Assembly (NCBI GenBank): GCA_021809425.1
Contig: JAKBAA010000027.1
Location: 1 to 40,774 of the forward strand
Direction: 5' to 3'
Length of the DNA stretch: 40,774 bases
Origin: Actinomycetes bacterium
GTDB taxonomy: Bacteria > Actinomycetota > Acidimicrobiia > Acidimicrobiales > Bog-793
Each line of letters begins with the position of its first letter. Within the stretch, counting starts at the first letter, position 1. Position numbers and translations under genes: made by a program. Positions 16,207 through 24,153 of the stretch are shown in pieces. Under the pieces are notes generated by a model that saw only the letters and a list, made by a program, of their open reading frames with translations, was not told the DNA's origin and searched no databases.

Positions 16207-17804
16207 AGCTCCATCCTTGTGGCGTTCGCTCGCGCATAACAGGCGTTCAAGATGTTCTGCTTTGACAGCTCACTCCGCTCGAGCTCGGTCACGACCGAGC
16301 CCGCGACAAAGATGACGACCCGGTCGCAGAGCTCCACCAGCTCCTCGTAGTCCGAGCTCGCCACCAGCACACCGGCGCCACCGGACGCAGCCTCGCGGAT
16401 GAAGCCCCAGATACCGAGGCGCGCACCCACGTCCACCCCTTGTGTCGGCTCCTCCAGCAACATCAGCTTGGGCTGCATCTGCGACCACTTGGAGAAGATC
16501 GCCTTCTGCTGATTGCCCCCGGAGAGGGTGCTCAGCTCGCGGGCTCCGTCCGGTGGCCGCACGTCGAACTTCACCAACTGGTCGTGCACCCACGACCACC
16601 CGTCCTTCCAGCGGACCACGCCACGTCTCGTGAACCTCGATCGAATCGGGAAGAAGACGTTCTCGTTGACCGTCAACGCCCCCACGCCGCCCTCGCGGAT
16701 CCGGTCCCTCGGCACCAGCACCACGCCGAGCTCGATGGCGCCGGTCGGCGAGTGACCGCGCGACGTGACAGGATTCCCGCAGATCTCGAGCGCGCCGGAG
16801 GCAACCGGCAGCAGGCCATAGATGATCCTCGGCACGACCTCGTAGCCCGAACCCACCAGGCCGGCCAGCCCCACGATCTCTCCGGTGCGCACCTGCAGGG
16901 TGGCGTCGGTCATCGCGCCGCTCGACACGTGTCGCAGCTCGACCACCCGCTCTGCCGAGCCCAGGGTCGCCGCCCGCGCCGAGCGCGCCTTCTCCGCCAT
17001 CGCCTCCACCCGGCCGGGCGCCAAGCCGACCATCATCTCCACCACCTCCCTCCGGGAGCTCTCGCTGCTGGCGATCGTGTCGATGGCCTTCCCGTCACGG
17101 AAGATGGTGATGGTGTCGGCGACCTCCAGCACCTCGTCGATGTCGTGGGACACCAGCAAGACGCTGTTGTGGTCCGCCACGATGTCCCTGATGAGCCCGT
17201 ACAGCATGCCCCGCTGATCCTCAGGCAGGTAGACGGTGGGCTCGTCGAGGACGAGCAGGCTCTTTGCCGCCCCCGAACGTCCGATCTCGTCGACCGCCCG
17301 TACGATGGCGACCATGGCCCGCTGCAGCGGGGTCAGCTCCCCCACCGGCTGGTCGAGGTCGTGCAAGGGGATCCGGTACTGATCGAGGCAGGCACGCAAG
17401 TGTCGCCGGTAGGCCCTCCGTGGGACGAAGCGCTCCCGCACCGAGCCGGCCCTCGCCCTGGCGATGTCTCGAGCGAAGAAGTTCTCCATGACCGACAGGT
17501 CGCCCACCAGCCCGAGATCCTGGTGGACGAACGCGATGTAGGTCGTCCGGAGCGACTCCAACCGGATGGGCAACGCCACCGGCTCTCCATCGACGCTGAT
17601 CGTTCCAGCGTCGGGCTTGTGGTAGCCGGCGAGCACCTTGATGAACGTCGACTTGCCCGAGCCGTTCTCCCCGACCAGCCCTCGCACCTCGCCGAGCCGG
17701 ATGTCCACGCTGACCCGGTCGAGCGCACGCACCCCGCCGAAGACCTTGACCAGGGACGTCGCCTCGACGAGCACCGCACCGTCATCTGGGCCTGTGCCCC
17801 GCAT
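16203..17804 (-). CDS. RbsA-type sugar ABC transporter ATP-binding protein (two NBDs)
   Basis: A 533-residue tandem ATPase of a ribose-type importer. NBD1 has Walker A GENGSGKST and Walker B LLVLDEPT, but its signature is degenerate (GELTPLQRAMVAI in place of the family's LS-x-E/D-QQ form). NBD2 lacks the Walker A lysine (GLVGSGYEVV), as is usual in this family, but has a canonical LSGGNQQK and LMLLEEPTQGVD. The ATG at 17804 is chosen because AGGAGG lies 4 nt upstream; in-frame upstream GTGs lack a site. It follows a stem-loop after the substrate-binding-protein gene and is coupled to the permease downstream. Confidence 0.9.
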   Translation of the reverse strand: MRGTGPDDGAVLVEATSLVKVFGGVRALDRVSVDIRLGEVRGLVGENGSGKSTFIKVLAGYHKPDAGTISVDGEPVALPIRLESLRTTYIAFVHQDLGLVGDLSVMENFFARDIARARAGSVRERFVPRRAYRRHLRACLDQYRIPLHDLDQPVGELTPLQRAMVAIVRAVDEIGRSGAAKSLLVLDEPTVYLPEDQRGMLYGLIRDIVADHNSVLLVSHDIDEVLEVADTITIFRDGKAIDTIASSESSRREVVEMMVGLAPGRVEAMAEKARSARAATLGSAERVVELRHVSSGAMTDATLQVRTGEIVGLAGLVGSGYEVVPRIIYGLLPVASGALEICGNPVTSRGHSPTGAIELGVVLVPRDRIREGGVGALTVNENVFFPIRSRFTRRGVVRWKDGWSWVHDQLVKFDVRPPDGARELSTLSGGNQQKAIFSKWSQMQPKLMLLEEPTQGVDVGARLGIWGFIREAASGGAGVLVASSDYEELVELCDRVVIFVAGSVVTELERSELSKQNILNACYARANATRMEL

Positions 17805-17900
17805 CGTCCCTCCTACTCGTGCCACGCTCACCCCCGTCCGAGGAGCCTGGGCCTGCGCCGGGCGCGACCCGCTTGCCACCAATTCTGCAACGTACGGCTC

Positions 17901-17941
17901 ATGGCCGCCCCGAGGACCGAAGGTCGACCCGGGGCGGCCAT
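17901..17941 (-). terminator. Strong stem-loop between binding-protein and ATPase genes
   Basis: ATGGCCGCCCCG (17901-17912) pairs perfectly with CGGGGCGGCCAT (17930-17941) around a 17-nt loop. It lies just after the binding-protein stop on the transcribed strand. There is no U-run, so it is more likely a partial terminator or mRNA-stabilising element that sets binding protein above transporter expression. Confidence 0.65.
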
Positions 17942-17981
17942 GGCACCTGCTCCCGCCGACGCGTGCGTCAGACGCCGCCGG

Positions 17982-19190
17982 TCACTTCGCGTAGCCCCAG
18001 AGCTTCTCGAACCCCGTGATGTAGCTCGCCGGGCCGTACCCCTTTCCGAGGGCCGGCGGGGTGCCGGTCAGGCGGACGTTGGAGCCGTCGAAGATCCGGA
18101 TGGCCGTGGTGTCGTTCGGCGCTGCCGGCAAGCCCTCCATGAGGCGCATCGACTGGTCGATCGCCTGCCAGCCGATGAGGGCGGTGTTCTCCCCGGCATC
18201 CATCTTTACGATCCCCTGATCGGAGCTCGGGTCCTCGATGTACTTCAGCACGAACGGCGTGCCGTTGAAGGACGCGACGGACACCTTCGAGGCAGCGCCC
18301 TTGGCCTCGATACCCGGGACGATGTACTCCGACATGCTGTCGTAGACCGGCAGGACCCAGTTGATGTTCGGGTTGCTCGTGAGCGCCGACTCGACGGCCG
18401 GCTGGATGCCGCTCGCCCAGTTGGTGATCGGCTCGTTCACCGCGGTCACGGTGCACCCCGAGCCACACTCGGACTTGAAGGTCGACACCATGCTGTCGTA
18501 CATGGTCACGCTGTTCGGGTAGGCGTTGTCGGTGATGATCAGCACGTGGGCATGCCCGCTGGTCTTGGCGATCGCGTAGTCGGCCATCAGGTGGGCAGCC
18601 TGGGCAAAGGCCCCGAAGCTGTTCCCCGAGAGGATGGAGGGGGTCTTCACCCCCTTCTGGTACTCGTGGGACTCCTCCACCACGATGTGGTGGGCCTCGG
18701 CCTCCTTGATCTGCGGTGCGATCACCGCCGGGTCGATGCCGCCGAGAACGATCGCCCCGACGTGCTGGGAGATCGCCTGGTCCATGCCCTGCACCCACTC
18801 CGAGGTTGTCCCTTGGTTGGCGAAGGTGATGAGCTTCAAGTGGGCGGCGTTCGCCGCCTGCTGCATTGCCTGGGTGATCGGCGTGTAGAACGGATCTGCC
18901 GTGTCCGACGGCATGTTGAACACCGTCTTGCCCGCCAGCTTCTTCGCGTTGAACGCGGGACCGGGGACGATGAAGCTCAGCGGCTTCGTCGCGGCGGCCA
19001 GCTGGCTCTTCACCAGGGCCAGGTTCGCGCCGTGGCCCGTCGCGTGTGCCGCCTTCGGGCCGACCGTGCTGGAAGCGCCGGCGAACGTGCCGCTCGCTGC
19101 CAACAGTCCGGCCACCGCCAAGCTCCCCATGCCGAGCAGCGACGACCCCTTCAGGCGACCCTTGGCTGCTCTCCTGCAGTGCGACTGCAT
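17982..19190 (-). CDS. Ribose-type ABC transporter substrate-binding protein
   Basis: A 402-residue periplasmic-binding-protein-like sugar-binding domain (Peripla_BP_4/RbsB type). Residues about 1-50 form a Sec signal with a long positive N-region (RRAAKGRLKG) and a hydrophobic core (LLGMGSLAVAGLLAAS). No lipobox cysteine is visible, which is unusual for a monoderm binding protein. The mature part starts ligand-domain strands at KTVFNMPSDTADPFYTPITQAM and includes AIVLGGIDPAVIAPQIKEAE. The start at 19190 follows AAAGGAG at 7 nt; a frame to 19226 would add 12 residues. It is first in the importer operon (binding protein, ATPase, permease, LLM oxidoreductase). The ligand is unknown. Confidence 0.88.
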   Translation of the reverse strand: MQSHCRRAAKGRLKGSSLLGMGSLAVAGLLAASGTFAGASSTVGPKAAHATGHGANLALVKSQLAAATKPLSFIVPGPAFNAKKLAGKTVFNMPSDTADPFYTPITQAMQQAANAAHLKLITFANQGTTSEWVQGMDQAISQHVGAIVLGGIDPAVIAPQIKEAEAHHIVVEESHEYQKGVKTPSILSGNSFGAFAQAAHLMADYAIAKTSGHAHVLIITDNAYPNSVTMYDSMVSTFKSECGSGCTVTAVNEPITNWASGIQPAVESALTSNPNINWVLPVYDSMSEYIVPGIEAKGAASKVSVASFNGTPFVLKYIEDPSSDQGIVKMDAGENTALIGWQAIDQSMRLMEGLPAAPNDTTAIRIFDGSNVRLTGTPPALGKGYGPASYITGFEKLWGYAK

Positions 19191-19275
19191 GCTGCTTCTC
19201 CTTTGCACATTGCCATTCGTACCCATTGCTTCGTGCTACACCGCTGAGCTTGCTGCAGTACGTTCCACCTCCCCT

Positions 19276-19299
19276 ACGGCCCTACTCCTGAAGGGCCGT
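19276..19299 (-). terminator. Inverted repeat in the ADH/binding-protein intergenic region
   Basis: ACGGCCCT (19276-19283) and AGGGCCGT (19292-19299) form a perfect 8-bp stem with an 8-nt loop, within the 183-bp gap between the ADH stop and the binding-protein start. It could end the long upstream operon or serve as an operator/leader element for the importer. No T-run follows on either strand. Confidence 0.35.
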
Positions 19300-19373
19300 T
19301 CGTCCAGCGATCTGCACCGGCGGTCGCGCGGGCGACGAAGGTGCGACGAGTACCGACGTCGTCGCACACGCAG

Positions 19374-20504
19374 TCATGACGCCCCAGAACCGGCGTGCTC
19401 GTGCACGAGGACCCCTCGGATGTTCTTCCCGGCGTGCATGTCGGCATAGGCGTCGTTGAGCTCACCGAGCCGGTACCGCCGGGTAACCAGCTCGTCGAGC
19501 TTCAGCAGACCCTGCTCGTACAGGCTGATGAGGTGCGGGATGTCACGGGTGGGGTTGCAGTTGCCGAACATCACCCCTTGCAGCGACTTTGCATAGTTGG
19601 TGAGATCCTGCGGGCTGATTGCCACCCCGGGCGTGTTCTGGCCGACCGAGGTGACGACGCAGGTGCCGGCCTTGCCCACCGTGCCGAATGCCTCGCCGAT
19701 CACGTCACCGTCGACCCTTCCCACGGTGACGATGCACGCGTCCACACCCTGCCCATTGGTGAGCCGATCCACGAGCGGCCTGGCGTCGGCGATGGAGTGG
19801 TAGGTCTCCGTCGCTCCGAGCTCACGAGCGAGGGCGTGCTTCCACTCGTTCGGGTCCACGGCGATGACGTGCGCGGCGCCTGCCGCCGCAGCACCTTGGA
19901 GCACGTTGGCCCCGACCCCCCCGATGCCGACCACCATCACCACCTGGCCCGGGCGGACTCGAGCGGCGTTGACCGCCGACCCCCAGCCGGTCGCCACCCC
20001 GCAGGAGACCAGGCACGCCAGCTCGAACGGGATCGTCTCGGGAACCTTGATGCACTGCTCCTCTCGGATGACGACGTGATCGGCGAAGGTGCCGAGCCGG
20101 CACAGCGCGCCAATGCCGGTGCCGTCGGAGAGGTGGAACCGGGCCGTCTGGTCGAGCATCAGCCCCTGGTCCATGCCGGCGCCCCGATCGCAGAGGTACT
20201 GCATGCCGCGGCTGCAGTAGTCGCAAAGGCCACAGCCCGGGATGAACGCCGTGCAGACGTGGTCGCCTGCGGCCACCCGGTGCACCCCGGGCCCGGTGCG
20301 AACGACCACCCCGGCCCCCTCGTGCCCGCCGATCATCGGCAAGGCGAAGGCGAGATCGCCGGTCAGGACGTGGTCGTCGGAGTGGCACAGCCCTGAGGCC
20401 TCGACACGGACGAGGACCTCGCCTTCCCTCGGCTCGTCGAGCTCCAGCTCCTCGATCGACCACTTGGTACCGACGGCGAAGCAGACCGCTCCTCGCACTC
20501 TCAT
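19374..20504 (-). CDS. NDMA-dependent (nicotinoprotein) zinc alcohol dehydrogenase
   Basis: A 376-residue zinc alcohol dehydrogenase. C40 (GLCHSDDH), H61 (GGHEG) and a later Cys form the catalytic zinc site; C91, C94, C97 and C105 form the structural zinc site. The nucleotide fold is VVGIGGVGANVLQGA. The wording FIPGCGLCDYC, GCGNCNP-like MFGNCNPTRDIP and the ending GKNIRGVLV match NDMA-dependent nicotinoprotein alcohol dehydrogenases, in which NAD(H) stays bound and electrons leave to an external carrier, thought to be mycofactocin. The ATG at 20504 has GGAGG upstream and overlaps the preceding SDR stop (ATGA). It is the last gene of the long GntR-associated operon. Confidence 0.85.
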   Translation of the reverse strand: MRVRGAVCFAVGTKWSIEELELDEPREGEVLVRVEASGLCHSDDHVLTGDLAFALPMIGGHEGAGVVVRTGPGVHRVAAGDHVCTAFIPGCGLCDYCSRGMQYLCDRGAGMDQGLMLDQTARFHLSDGTGIGALCRLGTFADHVVIREEQCIKVPETIPFELACLVSCGVATGWGSAVNAARVRPGQVVMVVGIGGVGANVLQGAAAAGAAHVIAVDPNEWKHALARELGATETYHSIADARPLVDRLTNGQGVDACIVTVGRVDGDVIGEAFGTVGKAGTCVVTSVGQNTPGVAISPQDLTNYAKSLQGVMFGNCNPTRDIPHLISLYEQGLLKLDELVTRRYRLGELNDAYADMHAGKNIRGVLVHEHAGSGAS

Positions 20505-21325
20505 CGTGTTCCTCCCATGGCGGATTGGTGCGGCTCCGGTGGCGAATCGCCGTGCAGCCCGGCCGTGACACCGCCGTCCACGGTGAAGGCCGAGCCCGTC
20601 ACCCACGACGCGTCGTCCGAGCACAGGTACGCGCACGCAGAAGCGACGTCCTCGGGCGTCCCGAGCCGTCCGAGGGGGTGGAGCCCGACGGCCTGCCGTC
20701 GGGCGGCGGCCGGATCGGGCTGGGCGTCGAAGTACCCACGGATCATCCCGGTCTCCACGTAGCCGGGGATGACACAGTTGACCCTGATGCCCTCGGCGGC
20801 CCCATCGACCGCCATGCACTTGGTGAGCATCAAGACGCCGGCCTTGGTTGCGCAGTAGCCGGCGTCGTTGGGGATGGCCCAGACCGAGCCGACCGAGGCG
20901 ATGTTCACCACCGACGCCCTCCCCAGTCGAGAGAACCCGGGCCACAGGGCTCGCGAGACGAGGAAGACGCTCTTCAGGTTGACCGCGAATTGACGGTCCC
21001 AGTCCTCCTCGGAGATCTCGGTGATCGAACCGACCACGGTCACGCCGGCGTTGTTGACGAGCAGATCGGGGGTGCCGAGCTCGTCGGTAATGGCAGCCAG
21101 GGCCCGGTCGATCGCTGCCGCGTTCGTCACGTCGGCCACATAGGGGCGGACGGTGCCATAGCCGGCCGCCCCCTCGGCCGCGTCGCGGATGCCGGGCTCG
21201 CGCCGCCCGACCATGGCGACGTGGGCGCCCTCGGCCGCCATGCGGCATGCCGTGGCGAATCCGATGCCGGAGGCTGCGCCGGTGACCACGGCGACCCGGC
21301 CCGCGAGGCGACCCGTGTCGGTCAC
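20501..21325 (-). CDS. SDR-family oxidoreductase
   Basis: A 274-residue classical SDR. It shows TGAASGIG for cofactor binding, NNAG, a catalytic Ser (NIASVGS), Y and K in YCATK, and the C-terminal GSAFTVDGG. The GTG at 21325 overlaps the upstream SDR stop (GTGA); an ATG at 21355 would overlap that gene by 34 bp. A truncated SDR at 27215-27700 in the same operon has closely matching segments (NNAGVT-VG, NLKSVFL-SR, YCA-KAGVLMLT), so the two are probably paralogues. The probable role is oxidation or reduction of a pathway alcohol or ketone; the substrate is unknown. Confidence 0.88.
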   Translation of the reverse strand: MTDTGRLAGRVAVVTGAASGIGFATACRMAAEGAHVAMVGRREPGIRDAAEGAAGYGTVRPYVADVTNAAAIDRALAAITDELGTPDLLVNNAGVTVVGSITEISEEDWDRQFAVNLKSVFLVSRALWPGFSRLGRASVVNIASVGSVWAIPNDAGYCATKAGVLMLTKCMAVDGAAEGIRVNCVIPGYVETGMIRGYFDAQPDPAAARRQAVGLHPLGRLGTPEDVASACAYLCSDDASWVTGSAFTVDGGVTAGLHGDSPPEPHQSAMGGTR

Positions 21326-22101
21326 AGGGCCAGCCCCGGCTCGCCAGCCGTCCACCCGCCGTCGACCGGGATGGTCTGACCGGTGATGAACGCAGCGGCC
21401 TCGGACGCCAGGAACACGGCGACGCCGGCGACGTCCCGTGGCCGACCCAGGCGCCCGAGCGGTATGCGTCGCTCGGAGGCGGTTCGAACCTCGTCGATCT
21501 CCAGCATGGGGGCGGACATCGGCGTCCAGATGAACGTCGGGGCGATGGCATTCACCGTGATGCCGTGGTGGGCCCAGTCGATGGCAAGGCTCCGGGTGAG
21601 GGACATCACCGCCCCCTTCGAGGCCGTGTAGGCCCCTTGATGGGGCAGGGCGACCAGGGCAGCCTGCGAGGCGAAGTTGACGATGTGCCCGTGCTGCCGC
21701 TCGATCATCCCGTTCGTGACGGCCGCCTGGGCGCAGAAGAAGGTGCCCTTCAGGTTCACCCGCCAGAGCCGGTCGAGGTCGTCCTCGGTGACCTCCTCGG
21801 CGGGGCGGTTCTCACAGATGACCCCGGCGCAGTTGACGAGGACGCCGATCGGACCGACCTCCGCTGCAATGGAAGCGAAGGCAGCGGACACGGCGCCCCG
21901 ATCGCCGATGTCCACCCCCCGCGCCCGGATGCCCAGGTCGCCGGGCAGGCCGTCCAGGTCGTCGCCGGGAAGGTCGATGCCGACCACCGTGGCGCCGGCC
22001 TCGGCGGCGGCCTCGGCCACGGCGCGTCCGATGCCACGTCCGGCGCCGGTGACAACGGCGACCTCGCCGGCAAGGGGCTCGGCCAGGGAAGGCGTGCTCA
22101 T
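21322..22101 (-). CDS. SDR-family oxidoreductase
   Basis: A 259-residue classical SDR with TGAGRGIG (cofactor loop), NCAG in place of NNAG, a catalytic Ser in NFASQ, YTASK, and ending GQTIPVDGGWTAG. D-containing VVGIDLPGDD after the second strand suggests NAD preference. It is coupled by 4-nt overlaps to the metallo-beta-lactamase-fold gene before it and the SDR after it. Together with the neighbouring SDR and the nicotinoprotein ADH, it gives the operon three dehydrogenases, which implies at least two successive alcohol/carbonyl steps. Confidence 0.88.
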   Translation of the reverse strand: MSTPSLAEPLAGEVAVVTGAGRGIGRAVAEAAAEAGATVVGIDLPGDDLDGLPGDLGIRARGVDIGDRGAVSAAFASIAAEVGPIGVLVNCAGVICENRPAEEVTEDDLDRLWRVNLKGTFFCAQAAVTNGMIERQHGHIVNFASQAALVALPHQGAYTASKGAVMSLTRSLAIDWAHHGITVNAIAPTFIWTPMSAPMLEIDEVRTASERRIPLGRLGRPRDVAGVAVFLASEAAAFITGQTIPVDGGWTAGEPGLAL

Positions 22102-23030
22102 CGTGATCTCTCCTGGGGCTCGCTCGGGACTGCGCCACCAGGTGCCTCCAGGTGGCCGAAGGGAGGGAGGTCGGCGGCGGCAGCCTCGAGCTCGCGGTAG
22201 ATCGAGCGGATGCTGCGGCGCTGGAACTCCTGGATCATCGAGGACGGGTACCCCTCGTAGGCGGGTGTCGTGACGTGGATCCGGTCCTCGAAGCGCAGCT
22301 GCTCGGCGGCGTCGTCGATCGCCATGCCGGCGCCCCTGGCGACGTCCACGAGCCCTACCAGCTCGTCAATCTGCTCGCGGAAGCGGACGGCGGTCTCCCG
22401 GTCGCCGAGATCGCCATGACCGGGCACGAGGATGTCGAAGTCGAGCGAGAGCACCACGTCGATGGAGGCCCGCCACGCCCGGAAGCTCGACTCCTGGAAG
22501 GACGGCAGCCCCATACCGGAGACGGCATCGCCCGTGAAGAGCACGCCGGCACCGGGAAGGTGCACGCCGATCGTGTTCGGCGTGTGCCCCGGCAGTGCCA
22601 CCAGCTCGACCGCGGTGCCCCCGAGCCGCAGGCCCAGCCGGTCGCCGAACACGACCGTCGGCACCCGCTCGGGGTGCGACGCCATGAGCGACCGCCCGTC
22701 GGGGTCGAGGGTCGCCAGCAGCTCGTCGACGAAGGCCGCGGTGGGCATGTCCTCGACGAGGCGCCGGTACGTCGCCCGGTGGGCGACCACCGTCCCGGGG
22801 AAGAAGCCGTTGGTGAGGGTGTGGTCGATGTGGTGGTCCGTATGGACGATCCAGGCCACCTGCGGGTGGACCGACAGCATCCCGGCCAGCGCCACCGCGT
22901 CGGTGGGCTTATGGGGGACGTCGACGAGGAGGGTGCCGGCATCCGTCTCGACCACGCCGTTGTTCGAGCCCAGCTTGCCCAGGCTCGCCCAGACACCCTC
23001 GGCGACGGCCTTCAGCGGCTCGATCGTCAC
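22098..23030 (-). CDS. MBL-fold metallo-hydrolase
   Basis: A 310-residue metallo-beta-lactamase-fold protein. The metal-binding signature normally written HxHxDH reads DHHIDH here (residues 65-70), with Asp65 in place of the first His. The other expected ligands are present: the His of LPGHTPNT, the Asp of FTGDAV and the His of LVPGHGD. It may therefore bind one metal or a different pair. Typical activities are thioester or lactone hydrolysis; which applies is unknown. It overlaps both the cupin (upstream) and the SDR (downstream) by ATGA, so it is a fixed member of the operon. Confidence 0.82.
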   Translation of the reverse strand: MTIEPLKAVAEGVWASLGKLGSNNGVVETDAGTLLVDVPHKPTDAVALAGMLSVHPQVAWIVHTDHHIDHTLTNGFFPGTVVAHRATYRRLVEDMPTAAFVDELLATLDPDGRSLMASHPERVPTVVFGDRLGLRLGGTAVELVALPGHTPNTIGVHLPGAGVLFTGDAVSGMGLPSFQESSFRAWRASIDVVLSLDFDILVPGHGDLGDRETAVRFREQIDELVGLVDVARGAGMAIDDAAEQLRFEDRIHVTTPAYEGYPSSMIQEFQRRSIRSIYRELEAAAADLPPFGHLEAPGGAVPSEPQERSR

Positions 23031-23428
23031 GGCGACCCCTCTCGCTCCGGGCGCGCTGGCTCGTTACCGGCCGGGGGAAGGAGGCCCTGGCCGAGGAAGC
23101 CGACCAGGTTCTGCACTCTCGACGGGGCAAACGCCTCGTAGAAGCGGACCCTGGCGCCGGTGGTCCGCCCGCTGTGCTCAACCCCGCGGGGGACGACGGC
23201 TACGTCCCCCTCGTCCAGCTGCAACGCCTGGCCGGCGATCAGCCACTCCATGGTTCCTTCGAGCACGATGACCGCCTTCTCGGCGTCGTCGTGCACGTGC
23301 GGCGGGGTGCCGCTCGGATGCTCCCAGCGGACGAGGTTGATCCCCACCTCCAGCCCGGCGACGGCCCGGCGGTAGTTGTTCGGGAGCACCTCGACCTCGG
23401 GGAGGTCGGCCCAGGGCACGGCGTACAC
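23027..23428 (-). CDS. Small cupin-domain protein
   Basis: A 133-residue single-domain cupin. Cupin motif 1 is PHVHDDAEKAVIVLEG (two His and a Glu) and motif 2 GDVAVVPRGVEHSG (His), so a metal site is likely. Small cupins of this kind act as isomerases, dioxygenases, or sugar/acid-binding helpers, and the operon context does not decide between them. It starts 2 bp after the isochorismatase-like gene stop and overlaps the MBL-fold gene by 4 nt. Confidence 0.82.
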   Translation of the reverse strand: MYAVPWADLPEVEVLPNNYRRAVAGLEVGINLVRWEHPSGTPPHVHDDAEKAVIVLEGTMEWLIAGQALQLDEGDVAVVPRGVEHSGRTTGARVRFYEAFAPSRVQNLVGFLGQGLLPPAGNEPARPEREGSP

Positions 23429-23430
23429 GG

Positions 23431-24153
23431 CTACCGTCGCTCCCCGGCCGCCGCCGGACGGTCACCCGCCGTGGCGCGCACGATGTCGACCGCCTCGGTG
23501 GTGTCGACCACGTCGGCGTACTTCTGGGCCAGGTCGAACAGGTTCGCCTTGTGCACCGTCTCGCTCCGGTCGTACACGGCGTCGTGGGGGATGACGACGC
23601 GGAAGTTGTAGGCAAACGCATCGACTGCGCTCGCACGGACGCACCCGCTGGTCGTGCACCCGGTGATCACCAGCGTGTCGACCCCCAGGTCCACAAGGTG
23701 GCTGACGAGCGGGGTGCCGAAGAAGGCGCTGGGGTGCTTCTTCGGGAGCAGGATGTCACCCTCGACCGGGGCCACCTCCTCGACGAAGTGGTAGCCGGCC
23801 TCCGGGACATCCATAATCGCCGGCACCTTGCCGCCGAGCCGGCCGGCGTCGGTGCGCAGCTTCGGCGCAACGTGCGGGTAGAGGACTGGTAGCCCGGCCT
23901 CCCGGAACACCGCGAGCAGCCGCTCGATGCGTGCGACCGCTGCCCATCCGACGTCGCCGCACGACGTCGGGAACTCCTTCACGGCCTCAAAGAAGGGGGC
24001 CGGTCGGGTCCCCACGGTCCGGTACTGGACGTCGATGACGAGGAGTGCAGGTCGGCGGCCCACGCCAATGGGCTGACCAAAGCCGGCCGCCGCGTAACGG
24101 GCCTCGTCATCCTGCGTCACGACGCCCTGCCAGATCGCCGAGAGCCGCATCAT
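23431..24153 (-). CDS. Isochorismatase-family cysteine hydrolase (N-carbamoyl/maleamate amidase-like)
   Basis: A 240-residue isochorismatase-like hydrolase. The catalytic triad is visible: D41 (LLVIDVQY), K138 (KKHPSAF) and C171 (GCTTSGCVR). With the Cys present it should be an amidohydrolase of the N-carbamoylsarcosine amidase, ureidoacrylate or maleamate amidase type rather than a true isochorismatase. It fits after a ring-opening amidohydrolase: the preceding gene opens a cyclic amide and this enzyme removes ammonia or carbamate. The first ATG at 24153 has GGAGG upstream and overlaps the previous stop (ATGA); a second ATG follows immediately. Confidence 0.85.
   Translation of the reverse strand: MMRLSAIWQGVVTQDDEARYAAAGFGQPIGVGRRPALLVIDVQYRTVGTRPAPFFEAVKEFPTSCGDVGWAAVARIERLLAVFREAGLPVLYPHVAPKLRTDAGRLGGKVPAIMDVPEAGYHFVEEVAPVEGDILLPKKHPSAFFGTPLVSHLVDLGVDTLVITGCTTSGCVRASAVDAFAYNFRVVIPHDAVYDRSETVHKANLFDLAQKYADVVDTTEAVDIVRATAGDRPAAAGERR

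Noticed and set aside
16440..19247. A 935-codon plus-strand open frame opposite the ABC importer genes
   Set aside because: It is opposite well-supported ATPase and binding-protein genes, and its composition is His/Arg/Asp-rich without motifs.
20505..21551. Extension of the ADH frame far upstream of its ATG
   Set aside because: The extension is antisense-like Arg/Gly-rich noise overlapping two SDR genes; the ATG at 20504 has a good ribosome site and ATGA coupling.
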